Positions 8,473-19,546 of a stretch of DNA of 64,000 bases are shown here, in pieces. Source of the stretch: Aquihabitans sp. G128. Its GTDB lineage: Bacteria; Actinomycetota; Acidimicrobiia; Acidimicrobiales; Iamiaceae. The notes under the pieces are model-generated. The model was not told where the DNA came from and did no database searches. It saw nothing but the letters and a program-made list of their open reading frames with translations. Location: positions 1,674,001 through 1,738,000 of the forward strand of contig NZ_CP077604.1 of the NCBI RefSeq assembly GCF_019048865.1. The letters are read 5' to 3'. The stretch's first letter is position 1. Each line of letters begins with the position of its first letter. The position numbers and the translations under genes are program-made.

Positions 8473-9669
8473 CTAGCTGAATCTCCGCATGTGGACCGAG
8501 AGGACCAGGCCCATGCTGAGCAGGCTGGTCATCAGCGCGGAGCCGCCGTAGCTCATGAACGGCAGGGGGATGCCGGTGATCGGCATGATGCCCATGGTCA
8601 TGCCGACGTTCTCGAAGACCTGCACCACGAGCATCACCATGATCCCGGTGCACAGGAGCATGCCGAAGTCGTCTCGCGCCAGCTGCGCGGCGCGCCACAC
8701 CCGCCAGACGATCACCCCCAGCAGGGTGAGCAGGGCACCGCAGCCCAGCAGGCCGAGCTGCTCGCCCACCGCGGTGAAGATGAAGTCGGTCTGCTGCTCG
8801 GGGACGACCTTGCCCCGCGTCAGCGGGCCGTTGAAGAGGCCCTTGCCCGTGAGCCCGCCCGAGCCGATGGCCGACTTGGCCTGCTCGAGGTTCAGCCGCA
8901 GGTCTCGGTCGGCCTTGCTGGTGGCCACCTGGTCCTGCTTGACGTAGGTGGTCAACCGGGCCACCTGGTAGTCCTTGAGCACGCCCGAGGTGAGGATCAG
9001 CGTGGTGCCGACGATGGCGGCCAACGCCAGCAGGCCCAGGATCCGGGGCCGCACGCCGGCCACCAGGAGCAGGGCGAAGGCCACCGCCACCGACACCAGG
9101 GTGGTGCCGAGGTCCGGCTGCAGCAGCACGAAGAACATGGGCGCGCCGCAGAGGCCGAGCAGCATCCCCACCCGGGCGTTGTCGAGGTCGCCGCGGAACT
9201 GCGAGGCCAGCCCGGAGAAGCCGATGATCATGCCCAGCTTCGCCAGCTCCGAGGGTTGGAGCTGGAACGGGCCGAGCTGGAACCAGCCCTGGGTGCCGTT
9301 GGTGGACTTGCCGATGCCGGGCACCAGCACCAGGAACAGCAGCAGCACGCTGCCGCCGTAGATGAAGGGCCAGTAGTCGCGGAGCTTCCGGTAGTCGAAG
9401 AAGGCGGCGCCGGCCATGACCAGGCCGCCGAGGATGAGGAACATCACCACGCGCTTGAGGAACGAGGCGTCGTAGGGCGGCTCGGCCCCGCGGGTGGTGC
9501 TGTAGACCATCAGCGCCCCGAACAGGCAGACCAGCCCGATGCACGCGACCAGGACGACGTCGACGTGGCGGAACGGCGAGGTGTGGTTCCGACGGAAGTT
9601 GGCCAGAGGCCGGCGGACCGCGTGGCGGTTGACGGGTTGGGGCCGGGGTCGGTAGGTGGAGGCAGCCAT
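8473..9669 (-). CDS. rodA: Rod-shape glycosyltransferase RodA (SEDS family)
   Basis: Polytopic SEDS peptidoglycan polymerase that works with the PBP2 transpeptidase encoded just upstream to elongate the lateral wall. 398 residues with about ten hydrophobic segments. SEDS landmarks: GWFQLGPFQLQPSELAKLG, LLQPDLGTT, the PEQQTDFIFTAVGEQLG loop and the C-terminal GIPLPFMSYGGSAL. The ATG overlaps the mrdA stop by one base, so it is the last gene of mreBCD-mrdA-rodA. RodA rather than FtsW is inferred from this operon context. Confidence 0.93.
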   Translation of the reverse strand: MAASTYRPRPQPVNRHAVRRPLANFRRNHTSPFRHVDVVLVACIGLVCLFGALMVYSTTRGAEPPYDASFLKRVVMFLILGGLVMAGAAFFDYRKLRDYWPFIYGGSVLLLFLVLVPGIGKSTNGTQGWFQLGPFQLQPSELAKLGMIIGFSGLASQFRGDLDNARVGMLLGLCGAPMFFVLLQPDLGTTLVSVAVAFALLLVAGVRPRILGLLALAAIVGTTLILTSGVLKDYQVARLTTYVKQDQVATSKADRDLRLNLEQAKSAIGSGGLTGKGLFNGPLTRGKVVPEQQTDFIFTAVGEQLGLLGCGALLTLLGVIVWRVWRAAQLARDDFGMLLCTGIMVMLVVQVFENVGMTMGIMPITGIPLPFMSYGGSALMTSLLSMGLVLSVHMRRFS

Positions 9670-11801
9670 CAGTCGCTCCCGGTGGCCGAGATGCCGGCCG
9701 ATTGGGCCGCCACGGCGGCGGCGTCGATGGCGCCTCCCGGCGGGATCACGAAGCTGTCGATCTCGCCGGTGGCGATGGGCTCCAGGATCAGGCGGACGGT
9801 GGGAGCGGCGGCCCTGGCCCCGGCCCCGGACGCCTCGAGCATGGCGCTGGCGATCCAGTGCGACTCGGGCGCCGTGCTGAAGCCGACGAACACCGAGTTG
9901 TCGGGCTTCTCGTTGCCCAGCTCGTCCTTGCCGGTCTGGGCGGTGCCGGTCTTGCCGGCCATGGGCCAGGTGTCGAACGGGAACCCCTGGAACACGTCGT
10001 AGGCCGTGCCCTTCGGTGAGGCCGAGGTCACGGCGCCGGTGAAGCCCTGCAGGTACGCGTCGCGCGCCGTGCCCCAGTCGATCTTCCGGATCACCTTGGG
10101 CGCGAAGGCCTTGGTGACCTTGGCGGAGCCGGTGGCTTCGATGTGGTCCAGCACCTGGGGCTGGTAGAGCGTGCCGCCGTTGGCCAGCGAGGCGTAGGCG
10201 TTGGCGGTCTGCAGCGGCGTGGCGTCGACCTTCTGGCCGATGGCGAGGTCGGCGCTGTAGCCCGTGCGCCAGCGGCCGGCGGCGATGGCCTTGGCCTCGT
10301 CGCCGTCGTAGCGGGCGGGGTCCTTCTTGAACAGGGCGGCGGCGATGTCGGCTTCGGACTGGGGGGTCGGCACGCTGCCGGCGCTCTCCCCCGGCAAGTC
10401 GATGCCCGAGCGGGTGCCGTAGCCGAGCTCGCCGATGTGGTCCTGCAGGCCGGTCTTGGGCAGGGCGCCCCGAGCCGCCCGGCTCCAGGCGAAGTCGCCG
10501 ATCCGGTAGAAGTACACGTCGCTCGACACGGTCAGCGCCTGGGCCAGCGCGACGTTCCCGTGCGGCTCGCTCCCGGCGTTGCGCTTGAGGCAACCGGTGC
10601 CCTCGCCCTTGCACAGGCGGTAGAAGCCGGGGTCGGAGATGGTGTCCTGGGGCGTGATGATGCCGAGCTTCAGGGCGGCGTAGGAGCTGGCCAGCTTGAA
10701 CGTGGAGGCCGGCGGATAGGCGCTGGAGAGCGCCCGGTTGATGAGCTTCGACGCCGGTCGCTGGCTGGCCGGCATGGCCTGGATCTCGGCGTTGACGTCC
10801 TTGCACGAGCCGTCGGGGCCGAGCCCCTGGAGGTCGCGCCACACCGGGCACGGGATGCCGCCCACGAGCAGGCGGGGGTCGTAGGTGGGATAGGAGGCCA
10901 TGGCCCGCACCTGGCCGTTGCTCGGGTCCATGACCACCACGCCGCCGGCGGGCGCCGGCGTCGACCGCGTCCGCACCGCCTCGAGGCGCCCCTGGAGGGC
11001 GGCCTCGGCCTTGTACTGCACCTTGGCGTCGATCGAGAGGAACACGTCGTCGCCGGCCTTGGGGGCGCGGTAGTCCTGCGTGCGCTCGCGGATGACGTGG
11101 TTGCGGGCGTCGACCTCGTAGACCCGCTGGCCCGGCGTGCCCCGGAGGTACTGCTCGTACTGGGCCTCGACCCCGGTCTTGCCGATCTCGTCGGACTTCT
11201 CGTAGGGCTTGGCCTTGTCGCTCGCGTGCTCCTTGTACTCCTCCTCGTTGAGGGTGCCGACGTAGCCGAGGACGTGGGCGGCGAGGGAGCCGTAGGGGTA
11301 GTCGCGCACCGTCTGGTGCTCCACCACCACGGCAGGGAACCGGTCGGCCTGCTCGTTGAAGTAGATCTCCTGGTCCTGGGTGATGCTCTCGGCGATGGGG
11401 ATCGGGCGGAACGGGCTGAAGCGGTCGTCGTTGAGGCGCTTGGTGATCGAGGTGGCGCTGTAGGGCGCCTGACCGGCTGGCAGCGTCCGGTTCAGCGTGG
11501 TGGCGAGCCGCTCCCGCAGGCGCCCCTGTTCGGCGCGGTCGAGGCCGGCGTACTGCTGCACGTCGATGGCGACCTCGATCGAGTCGCGGTTGTCGACCAG
11601 GGCCAGGCCGGTGCGGTCGAGGATCTTGCCGCGCGGCGCCGGGATGACCACCGTGCGGGTCTGGTTCGCCGTGACCTGCTGGGCGTAGCTGGAGCCCTCG
11701 ACGATCTGCAGGAACCACAGCCGGGCGAAGAGGGCGCCGAAGAGGGAGAGCGCGGTGATGGCCACCAGGCCGAGCCGGGCGCGGGACGTGCCGCCGTTCA
11801 T
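9669..11801 (-). CDS. mrdA: Penicillin-binding protein 2 (class B transpeptidase)
   Basis: Peptidoglycan D,D-transpeptidase of the elongasome, 710 residues. One N-terminal membrane helix (ARLGLVAITALSLFGALFA), then the dimerisation domain with APRGKILDRTG. Catalytic motifs: STFK in YPPASTFKLASSYA (serine nucleophile), SSD in the second position, and KTGTAQTG. Start ATG at 11801 overlaps the mreD end by four bases. A cysteine-containing insert (PCPVWRDLQGLGPDGSCKD, about 360) is present before the SxxK motif. Coupled to rodA downstream. Confidence 0.95.
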   Translation of the reverse strand: MNGGTSRARLGLVAITALSLFGALFARLWFLQIVEGSSYAQQVTANQTRTVVIPAPRGKILDRTGLALVDNRDSIEVAIDVQQYAGLDRAEQGRLRERLATTLNRTLPAGQAPYSATSITKRLNDDRFSPFRPIPIAESITQDQEIYFNEQADRFPAVVVEHQTVRDYPYGSLAAHVLGYVGTLNEEEYKEHASDKAKPYEKSDEIGKTGVEAQYEQYLRGTPGQRVYEVDARNHVIRERTQDYRAPKAGDDVFLSIDAKVQYKAEAALQGRLEAVRTRSTPAPAGGVVVMDPSNGQVRAMASYPTYDPRLLVGGIPCPVWRDLQGLGPDGSCKDVNAEIQAMPASQRPASKLINRALSSAYPPASTFKLASSYAALKLGIITPQDTISDPGFYRLCKGEGTGCLKRNAGSEPHGNVALAQALTVSSDVYFYRIGDFAWSRAARGALPKTGLQDHIGELGYGTRSGIDLPGESAGSVPTPQSEADIAAALFKKDPARYDGDEAKAIAAGRWRTGYSADLAIGQKVDATPLQTANAYASLANGGTLYQPQVLDHIEATGSAKVTKAFAPKVIRKIDWGTARDAYLQGFTGAVTSASPKGTAYDVFQGFPFDTWPMAGKTGTAQTGKDELGNEKPDNSVFVGFSTAPESHWIASAMLEASGAGARAAAPTVRLILEPIATGEIDSFVIPPGGAIDAAAVAAQSAGISATGSD

Positions 11802-12310
11802 CGGGCCAGGAAGGGGTGCCGGCGGTGCGAGACCTCGTCGGTGCGGGCCCACGAGAGGGCCTTCGCCACCGGCCACGCGAGGACGGCGTTCACCAGGGCC
11901 ACGACGACGACGATAGACGTGAGGGGCGGCCCGCTCAGGGTCGCCTGGCCCAGGACCTCGCCGACCAGGGCGTAGAAGACCATGGCCAGGGCCGAGCAGA
12001 CGGCGGCGAAGGCGGGGGTGATCCACCACGCCGAGCGCACGACGTTGGTGCCCACCACGCCCGCCCCGTAGCCGACGATGGTGTACACGAAGGCCGACAG
12101 GCCGAACGGGGTGGCGAGGACCACGTCGAAGGCCAGGCCGGCGGCGAAGCCGACCACGGCCCCCTTCTCGGGCCCGGCGGCCAGGCCGGCCAGGATCGCC
12201 ACGAGCACCATGAGGTCGGGGCGGGCACCGTCGAAGGAGAACGTGCCGAACAGGCAGACCTGGAGCAGCAGCCCGACCAGCAGGATCGGCGCGACCTTCG
12301 CCGCGCTCAC
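11798..12310 (-). CDS. mreD: Rod-shape determining protein MreD
   Basis: Small integral membrane protein of the elongasome, 170 residues, with about five hydrophobic segments (VAPILLVGLLLQVCLFG, TPAFAAVCSALAMVFYALVG). GTG start at 12310 overlaps the mreC stop (GTGA). The conserved RPDLMVLVAILAGL segment fits MreD. Ends four bases inside mrdA. Confidence 0.88.
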   Translation of the reverse strand: MSAAKVAPILLVGLLLQVCLFGTFSFDGARPDLMVLVAILAGLAAGPEKGAVVGFAAGLAFDVVLATPFGLSAFVYTIVGYGAGVVGTNVVRSAWWITPAFAAVCSALAMVFYALVGEVLGQATLSGPPLTSIVVVVALVNAVLAWPVAKALSWARTDEVSHRRHPFLAR

Positions 12311-13155
12311 TTGGGCGGGTCCTTCAGGACGACCTTCACGAACACCGAGCCGAGGTCCGCCAGCGGGGTGACCTCGAGCTCCTGGCTGAGGTCGTTCGAC
12401 GCCTTCGAGACCTTGCGCACCCGGCCGATCACGAGGTCGGCGGGGAACTGCGTGTCGTTGATGCCGCTCGTGTAGACGTAGTCGCCCTTCTCGACCTTGG
12501 CGTCCAGCGCCACGCCGGCCACGTGCATCGCCTTGTCCCGGCCCCCGCCCGTGAGGATGCCGCGGGCGCCGCCCTCGAGGCTGATCCCGACCTTGAAGTC
12601 CGGCGAGGTCAGCAGCTGGACCTTGGCCCGGCCGCCGCCGGTCACCTCGAGCACCTTGCCCAGCAGGCTGCCCCCGGTGCCGTTGGCCTTGCCGGTGATC
12701 ACCGCCATGCCCTTCTTGACGCCGGCTCCCGAGCCCTGGTCGATGTCGAGCGACTGGTCGAAGTTCTGCCCCTCGGACACGACCATGGCGGTCTTGGTGG
12801 GCACGTCGGCCACCACGATCTGGGCGGCCTTCTCGGCGGCCTTGCGCTTGGCGACCTCGCGCTCGTAGCGGCCCTGGAGCGACTTCAGCTCCTCGTTCTT
12901 CGCCCGGAGCTCGTCGTTCTCGTCCTTGACGTCGTCGTAGGAGAACATGCCGTGCCAGCCGTTGCGCACCGGCGAGAAGACGGCGTCGCCGGCCGAGCGG
13001 AGCGGGCTGAAGATTCCCCCGAGCACGTTGCGGACCGGTTGCAGGGGCCCGGTGCCCGGCAGGTCGAGGACCAGCAGCGTGACCGCGGTGAGCAGCAGCA
13101 GGCCGAGGGTGTACCGGGATCGGGGCGAGCGCGAAGAGCGGCGGGAGAAGGCCAC
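12307..13155 (-). CDS. mreC: Rod-shape determining protein MreC
   Basis: Bitopic scaffold protein linking MreB filaments to RodA/PBP2. 282 residues: membrane segment at about 16-32, a coiled coil (KDENDELRAKNEELKSLQ, about 78-115), then beta-rich periplasmic-type domains with VVSEGQNFDQSLDIDQGSGAGVKKGM-like and VYTSGINDTQFPADLVIG regions typical of MreC. Between mreB (18-base gap) and mreD (4-base overlap). Confidence 0.93.
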   Translation of the reverse strand: MAFSRRSSRSPRSRYTLGLLLLTAVTLLVLDLPGTGPLQPVRNVLGGIFSPLRSAGDAVFSPVRNGWHGMFSYDDVKDENDELRAKNEELKSLQGRYEREVAKRKAAEKAAQIVVADVPTKTAMVVSEGQNFDQSLDIDQGSGAGVKKGMAVITGKANGTGGSLLGKVLEVTGGGRAKVQLLTSPDFKVGISLEGGARGILTGGGRDKAMHVAGVALDAKVEKGDYVYTSGINDTQFPADLVIGRVRKVSKASNDLSQELEVTPLADLGSVFVKVVLKDPPK

Positions 13156-13173
13156 GGGCCGGGAGGCGGAGGG

Positions 13174-14217
<1,044 letters not shown>

Positions 14218-14547
14218 GGACCCTCCGCGGGCCGATCGAGAGCGGTCGTCGGAGGTTACGGGACGGTCGGAACGCCGACAAGGCACCGACCCGCTGCTCC
14301 GGCGCCGATGCTAGCCCTTGTCACCCAACTGCAACAATCGACCTAGCAGATGCCTCTGACCTGCAGGTGGATGGTGAGGTTCAGGTCAGGCGAAGCTCGA
14401 CCTGAGGTGGAGCGGCGGCGCCGGCGGGCGTCGCCCGAAGCGGTGAGGCTGCAGTCGCGTGTCGGTTTCGCCCGCCCGGTGCAGCGGCGCCGGACGGCCC
14501 CGACCTCACGTGGAGGCCGAGGCTCGACCGGTGCGGGCGCGACAGGC
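14218..14547. other. Intergenic region between ndk and mreB
   Basis: 330 bases with no credible gene. It holds the mreB leader and promoter candidate, a perfect 10-base palindrome at 14359-14368 (ACCTGCAGGT), and repeated GACCTGAGG/GGTCAGG-like words around 14380-14405 that could fold into the ndk 3' end. No T-run terminator is seen. Confidence 0.5.
14309..14338 (-). promoter_or_regulatory. Candidate sigma-70 promoter of mreB
   Basis: Minus strand: TTGTTG (14333-14338), 18-base spacer, TAGCAT (14309-14314), about 90 bases upstream of the mreB ATG. This stretch is noticeably AT-richer than its surroundings. Confidence 0.45.
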
Positions 14548-14961
14548 TCAGCGGCCGGGGAACCAGAGGGCGATCTCGCGCTCGGCCGACTCCGGGCCGT
14601 CGGAGCCGTGCACCAGGTTCTCGTTCGTGGTGGTGGCGAGGTCGCCACGGATCGACCCGGGCTGGGCGTCGGTGACCTGGGTCTTGCCGATGAGGATCCG
14701 GCCCAGCTCCCAGGTGTTCTCCGACGGCCCCTCGACGATCATGGCCACCACGGGCGACCGGGTGAGGAAGCTCACCAGCTCGCCGAAGAAGGGCTTGTCG
14801 GCGTGCTCCTCGTAGTGCGCCTCGGCGAGGGCGGTGTCGGCCGTGCGCAGCTCGACGGCGGCGAGGGTGAGGCCCTTGCGCTCGAAGCGGGCGATGACCT
14901 CGCCCACCAGCCCCCGCTCCACGGCGTCGGGCTTGCACATGATGAAGGTCCGGTTCGTCAT
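14548..14961 (-). CDS. ndk: Nucleoside diphosphate kinase
   Basis: Transfers the gamma phosphate of ATP to NDPs through a phosphohistidine. 137 residues, full length for the family. [20 protein letters not shown] at the N-terminus and the active-site His in [18 protein letters not shown]. Start ATG at 14961; a -10-like TAGGTT lies 10 bases upstream. Ndk upstream of mreB is a common actinobacterial arrangement. Confidence 0.97.
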   Translation of the reverse strand: MTNRTFIMCKPDAVERGLVGEVIARFERKGLTLAAVELRTADTALAEAHYEEHADKPFFGELVSFLTRSPVVAMIVEGPSENTWELGRILIGKTQVTDAQPGSIRGDLATTTNENLVHGSDGPESAEREIALWFPGR

Positions 14962-14971
14962 AAGGCGGACG

Positions 14972-14977
14972 AACCTA
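14972..14977 (-). promoter_or_regulatory. -10 element of ndk
   Basis: TAGGTT on the minus strand, 10 bases before the ATG; a short or absent leader is implied. Confidence 0.4.
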
Positions 14978-15106
14978 CGCGAGCGCTCCCCGACCGGCCA
15001 ACCGACGGTCGGCCCCGGACCGTGCGCCGGGCGCGCCACGGGGCCGGGCCCCACGCCGCGGCGCGAGGGCCCGACCCCGTCCGGGAGGCGGTCGGTGAGC
15101 GGTGGG

Positions 15107-16804
15107 TCAGCCGGGCTCGGTGCCCACGTAGAGCCGCTGGCGGGGCGGGTTGGCACCGGTGCCGCCGCCCTGGTCGCCCTCCGGGTACGAGTTGAGGCGC
15201 ACCGTCACGGCGTCGGCGGTGACCGACACCCCGTTGACCGCCTCGCGGCGCCCGGCCTCCGCGGCCGGCAGGTCGACCACCGAGAAGGCGCTGCCGTCTC
15301 CGCTGTGCACGACCACCGAGGGCCCGTCGGCCTGGCCGGGGTGGGCCTGGAGCACCGCGGCGAACCCGAGGGGCCCGAACGAGGCGCCCTGGATCCCGGC
15401 GTCGGCCAGGCCGGCGCCGAGCACGTCGCCCAGCACCGTCGTCCGGGCCACGGTGCCCTCGAGGGAGGCCAGCTCGAGGGCTCCTCCCTTGTCGTCCTGC
15501 AGCAGCACGGTGGCCCGGCCGCCCAGCAGCCCGCCGGTCACCGGGGTGCCGTCGAGGGCGACGGGGGCTGCCGTCCACGTCCGTCCGTCGGCGGACGCCC
15601 GCGCCGAGGTGGTGCTGCTGGTGCCCTGGGAGTCGTAGCGCTGGCTGACCAGCCAGAAGGCGTCCGGAGCGGCGACGAGCTGCACCGCGTCGGCGCCGCC
15701 CAGCTCGGCCACCTGGGCGAAGGCGCCGTCGTCGCCGGTGGCGAAGACGAGGGTGCGCCCCACTGCCAGGTCGCCCACCGCCGGATCGATGCCCAGGTCG
15801 GCCCACGAGTACGTGGCCGCCACCGGGAGGCCGGCGTCCTGGGAGGCGCAGCCCGGGTCGACCTCACCGTCGGGGCCGAGCTTGCCGGCCGCCTTGGCCT
15901 CGGCCTCCGCCCGCTTCGCTGCGTCCTGGCTGGTGCCGACGGGATCGGCGACCTCGCTGGTGGTGGGGGCCGCGGTCGTGGTGGGGGCCGCAGTCGTGGC
16001 GGTGGCGCCGCCCTCAGGCTGGCCGGGGCAGGGATCGCCGTAGACGCTGATCCCCTCCGCGGTGGCGCCCCACCCGAAGGACAGGTCGGTGCCCGCGGGC
16101 AGCAGCGGCTTCGGGTCGTCGATCTGGCCGACCACCCGGACGGCGACGACGGTCTCGCCGTCGCGGCTGGCGATGTGCGGCGACCCGGCCCCGACCTTCC
16201 CGGGGAAGCCCTGGCCGAGGCGGGCGAGGTCGAGCGGGAGCGTGGTGCGATCCCACGCCGCTCCCCCGTCGGTGGTCGACGCCACCTCGACCTGCTCGCT
16301 GCTACCGCCGGCCGGCGAGGTGCCCACGGCGTAGAGCCGATCGCCGCCGGCGGCGATGCCCGAGGCGGTGAGGTGGTCGGGGAGCGACGCCGGCTCCCAG
16401 TCGGCACCGTCGCCCGACCGGTAGAGGGCCGGAGGGACGGGGCCGTCCGGATCGCTGGGCGCGGCGGCGGTCGACAGGCCGTAGACCGAGCCGTCGTCGG
16501 TGGCGACGCTGCCGTCGTTCCACCCGATCCCGTGCTTCGGGGTGACGACCGTCCAATCGAGGCCGGACGGCACCACCTGGGCGCCCACGCCGACGACCTG
16601 GCGGTCGTGGCCGTCGCCCGTGCGCTGGGCGATGGCGGCGCCGCCGAGGGCGAGCACGCCCACCACGGCGCCCAGCTTGGCGGCCGTGCGGCGGTGGCGG
16701 CGCCGACGGCCGCGCTGGGCGATCGTCGTGGCGCTGGCGGCCGGCACCGAGACCTCGGTGGCTCGGGCGGAGAAGTAGTGCTGCAGGCGATCGTCGTCGT
16801 TCAT
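15107..16804 (-). CDS. Membrane-anchored protein with WD/BNR-like repeats, partner of upstream sigma factor
   Basis: 565 residues. A short cytoplasmic N-terminus ([18 protein letters not shown]), an Arg-rich stop-transfer (RRRRHRR) and one membrane helix ([16 protein letters not shown], about 42-58) precede a large extracytoplasmic region. That region has repeated [19 protein letters not shown] and [14 protein letters not shown] elements like BNR/sialidase-type propellers, and a Thr/Ala-rich linker ([13 protein letters not shown]) in the middle. The ATG overlaps the sigma factor stop (ATGA), so an anti-sigma or sensor role is inferred from topology and coupling; no known anti-sigma domain is recognised. 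Function otherwise unknown. Confidence 0.6.
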   Translation of the reverse strand: MNDDDRLQHYFSARATEVSVPAASATTIAQRGRRRRHRRTAAKLGAVVGVLALGGAAIAQRTGDGHDRQVVGVGAQVVPSGLDWTVVTPKHGIGWNDGSVATDDGSVYGLSTAAAPSDPDGPVPPALYRSGDGADWEPASLPDHLTASGIAAGGDRLYAVGTSPAGGSSEQVEVASTTDGGAAWDRTTLPLDLARLGQGFPGKVGAGSPHIASRDGETVVAVRVVGQIDDPKPLLPAGTDLSFGWGATAEGISVYGDPCPGQPEGGATATTAAPTTTAAPTTSEVADPVGTSQDAAKRAEAEAKAAGKLGPDGEVDPGCASQDAGLPVAATYSWADLGIDPAVGDLAVGRTLVFATGDDGAFAQVAELGGADAVQLVAAPDAFWLVSQRYDSQGTSSTTSARASADGRTWTAAPVALDGTPVTGGLLGGRATVLLQDDKGGALELASLEGTVARTTVLGDVLGAGLADAGIQGASFGPLGFAAVLQAHPGQADGPSVVVHSGDGSAFSVVDLPAAEAGRREAVNGVSVTADAVTVRLNSYPEGDQGGGTGANPPRQRLYVGTEPG

Positions 16805-17448
16805 GACGGGTCCTCTTCGGTTCGGAGGTGGCGGAGGCGGGCTTGGAGGATCTGGTTGGCACGGGAGAGGCGGCTCTTGACCGTCCCCTCCCGGAGGTGC
16901 AGGGCGGCGGCGGTCTCGGCGACGGACCAGCCGAGGACGTGGCGGCACACCACGACGCTGCGGTGCTTCGGGTCGAGCTCGGCGAGGGCGGCGTGGACGG
17001 CGGGCTCGACGACCGCCTGCTCGTGGTCCGGCGGCTCGTAGAGCCGGTGCACGCCGCGCCGTCGGCGCCGCAGGATCGAGAGCGCCCAGTTCATGGCCAC
17101 CCGGTAGACCCATGCCGGCGGGTTGCCCTGCGAGACCGACGGCCACCGCTCGTAGGCCCGGACGAAGGCCTCGTCGGTGGCCTCGGCCGCCAGGTCGGCA
17201 TCGCCGAGGGCGAAGGCGATGGCCCGTCCGATCGCGGCACGCTCGGTCTCGTAGAACCGCTCGAAGGAGGGCACCGGGGTCGGGCCCGTGGCGGCAGGGG
17301 CGGCGAGCAGGGGCTCGGCGCCGGCGCCGGCGCTGCGCCGTGGCGGTCGCCGGACGGCGAGGTCGCCCGGGCGGACGACTCGCGTCGCGCGGGTGGGGAG
17401 CGGTGCGGTCACGACGGGTCTACGCCTGGCCCACCGGTTCGGTTCCAT
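16801..17448 (-). CDS. ECF-like RNA polymerase sigma factor (SigE/SigM-type)
   Basis: 215 residues. A Pro/Arg-rich N-terminal extension of about 60 residues precedes sigma region 2 (FERFYETERAAIGRAIAFAL, DEAFVRAYERWPSV, MNWALSILRRRRR) and region 4 (LDPKHRSVVVCRHVLG, WSVAETAAALHLREGTVKSRL). ATG at 17448 overlaps the stop of the upstream membrane gene, and its own stop overlaps the next start; hence a three-gene coupled unit. Signal and regulon are unknown. Confidence 0.85.
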   Translation of the reverse strand: MEPNRWARRRPVVTAPLPTRATRVVRPGDLAVRRPPRRSAGAGAEPLLAAPAATGPTPVPSFERFYETERAAIGRAIAFALGDADLAAEATDEAFVRAYERWPSVSQGNPPAWVYRVAMNWALSILRRRRRGVHRLYEPPDHEQAVVEPAVHAALAELDPKHRSVVVCRHVLGWSVAETAAALHLREGTVKSRLSRANQILQARLRHLRTEEDPS

Positions 17449-19379
17449 CAGCCCGGGCCGATCCTCTCTGCGGCTCGGCGCACCGCCGGATCGGTCGGGG
17501 CGATCGCCACGGCGGCACGGATCGCCCGGCGAGCGTCGGCCCGTCGATCGGCGGCCAGGTAGAGCAGCGCCAGTTGGGTCGGGGCGACGGGATCGCGGGG
17601 CAGCAGCCGGGCGGCGCGCCGCCAGGCCCGCTCGGCTGCGGCGGGACGGTCGTCGAGCCGGCCGAGCTCGCCGGCCAGCAGCCAGAGCTCGCCCGACAGG
17701 GGGTCCTCGGCCAGGAGGCGATCGACCTCGTGCTGGGCCCGGCCGATCTGGGCCGGCACCTCGGTGGCCTCGGCGCGGGCGACCAGGAGCCGAGCGCGAG
17801 CGAGCCGGGCGATGGGGTCGCCGGGCGAGACCGCCAGCCCGTCGTCGACCGCCCGCAACCCGGCGAGCGAGCCCTCCCCCGCCGCCACCCGGGCCCGGGC
17901 CTCCAGCAGGCGGTAGCGCAGGACGTCGGGGCGCAGCCGGCTGGCGCTCGCCGCCTGGGCGGCGGCCACGGCCCCGTCTCGGCGGGCCAGCGCCCGAGCG
18001 GCGGCGGCGGCGTGGCGGTCGGCGACCACGCCGGTGGCCCCGGCCGCCAAGGCGACGATCGCCACCAGGCCCAGCACGGCCGGCACGGGCCGGGGCGCGC
18101 CCCGATGGCGCGCCGGCGACGCGCCTCGGTCGGCCGGCCGCCCCCAGGTCCGCAGCTCGCCGGGATCGGCGGTGGCCGCCACCAGCAGGCCGCCCAGCAG
18201 CCAGGCCACCGGGTCGAGCTCCGAGGTCGGGAACAGGAACAGCTCCCCCACCCCGTGCGCCACCACGCCGGCGGCGAGGCCGACCACCCACGGTCGGCCG
18301 CGCCGCAGCCCCCGCCAGGCGAAGCGGCCGATGAGCCCGGCGACCGCCAGCCACGCCAGTCCGGCGCCGACGCCACCGGCGAGGGCCACGTCGAGCGGCG
18401 CCGAGTGCGCCCGATCGGGCAACGGGTCACGGCCGTGCTCGCGCTGGTAGCGCTCGTCGACGCCCGAGGCGAAGGCCACCCGGTACCCCTCGGGCCCCAC
18501 GCCGGTCACCGGGTGCTCGGCGATCACCCGAGCCGCCACCCGCCACTCGTCCAGCCGGCCGATCCCGCCCGGCGACCGCTCGTCGAACGCCGAGCTGAGC
18601 CGACCGCCCACCGGCGTGGCGACGACCACCACCGCCAGGGCGGCGAGGCCGAGCGCAGCGATGGGAGCGGCCCGGCCACGCTCGCGCCGAAGCCCACGGC
18701 GGCGGGCGACGGCCGTGGCACCGGCCGCCGCCGCCAGCCCGACCCACGCCGAGCGGGTCCCCGCACCGACGCAGGCCACCCCGACCAGCACCGCCCCCAC
18801 GGCGGCGGTCGCCCGGAGCGGGCGGCCGAGGCGGCGATCGGCTGCGGTCCCGGCCGCGATGGGGAGCAGGAGCGCGCTGGCCGCGCCGAGGTACGCCGCC
18901 GAGCCGAAGGTGCCGGTCAGCCGGGACCCGCCCAGCCCGACCGGGCCGGGGGCCCAGCCCACCGCCTCGGCCGCGGCGACGCCGCCGACGCCCACGGCGG
19001 CGGCCGCCAGGCCCACCAGCAGCGGGCCGGCGTCGCCGTCGGGGTCGAGGGACGTGCCGGCCAGGAGGGCCACGGCCAGCAGCGCCCACGTGACCACCCC
19101 GAGCTGGCGCTCGGGCGTACCGATCCAGGCGTAGGTGGGATCGAGCCCCACGGCCGCACCCAGCACGAGGAAGGCCAGCAGGACGACCACGGCCACCCCC
19201 AGCCGCGGCTCGAACCGGGCGCGGCGACGGGCCAGGAGGCCCCCGGCCCCGAGGGGCAGGAGCACCGAGACCGCCAACCACTTGGCCGGCCCGAACGGGT
19301 ACCAACCGCCGGGGTCGAGCGCGAGGAACGCCGCCGGAGCCAGCGCGGCCAGCACCCACGTCCCCCACCGGTCACCCAT
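17448..19379 (-). CDS. O-antigen ligase/Wzy-like membrane protein with C-terminal TPR region
   Basis: 643 residues. About 11-12 hydrophobic segments cover residues 1-430; a large loop with HPVTGVGPEGYR and RAHSAPLDVALAGG is typical of the Wzy_C (O-antigen ligase/polymerase) family. From about 450 a soluble helical region repeats A/R/L-rich helices (RPDVLRYRLLEARARVAAGEG, LLAEDPLSGELWLLAGELG, AERAWRRAARLLPRDP), read as TPR-like. Could join glycans to a cell-surface acceptor; the substrate is unknown. Coupled to the sigma factor downstream. Confidence 0.7.
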   Translation of the reverse strand: MGDRWGTWVLAALAPAAFLALDPGGWYPFGPAKWLAVSVLLPLGAGGLLARRRARFEPRLGVAVVVLLAFLVLGAAVGLDPTYAWIGTPERQLGVVTWALLAVALLAGTSLDPDGDAGPLLVGLAAAAVGVGGVAAAEAVGWAPGPVGLGGSRLTGTFGSAAYLGAASALLLPIAAGTAADRRLGRPLRATAAVGAVLVGVACVGAGTRSAWVGLAAAAGATAVARRRGLRRERGRAAPIAALGLAALAVVVVATPVGGRLSSAFDERSPGGIGRLDEWRVAARVIAEHPVTGVGPEGYRVAFASGVDERYQREHGRDPLPDRAHSAPLDVALAGGVGAGLAWLAVAGLIGRFAWRGLRRGRPWVVGLAAGVVAHGVGELFLFPTSELDPVAWLLGGLLVAATADPGELRTWGRPADRGASPARHRGAPRPVPAVLGLVAIVALAAGATGVVADRHAAAAARALARRDGAVAAAQAASASRLRPDVLRYRLLEARARVAAGEGSLAGLRAVDDGLAVSPGDPIARLARARLLVARAEATEVPAQIGRAQHEVDRLLAEDPLSGELWLLAGELGRLDDRPAAAERAWRRAARLLPRDPVAPTQLALLYLAADRRADARRAIRAAVAIAPTDPAVRRAAERIGPG

Positions 19380-19546
19380 ATGGGTCGGGCACCCTACGCC
19401 CCCGAACCGGGCTGCGGACCTCGCCGTCCAGCGGCCGCTCCCCGACCCACCACGAGCGAGAACCCGAACTGGGCTGGAGGGCGGCCGCCAGCGCGACCAG
19501 GTGTCCACCCCCCTCGATGGGCCGAGGCCGGCCGAGGGCGGGCGGG

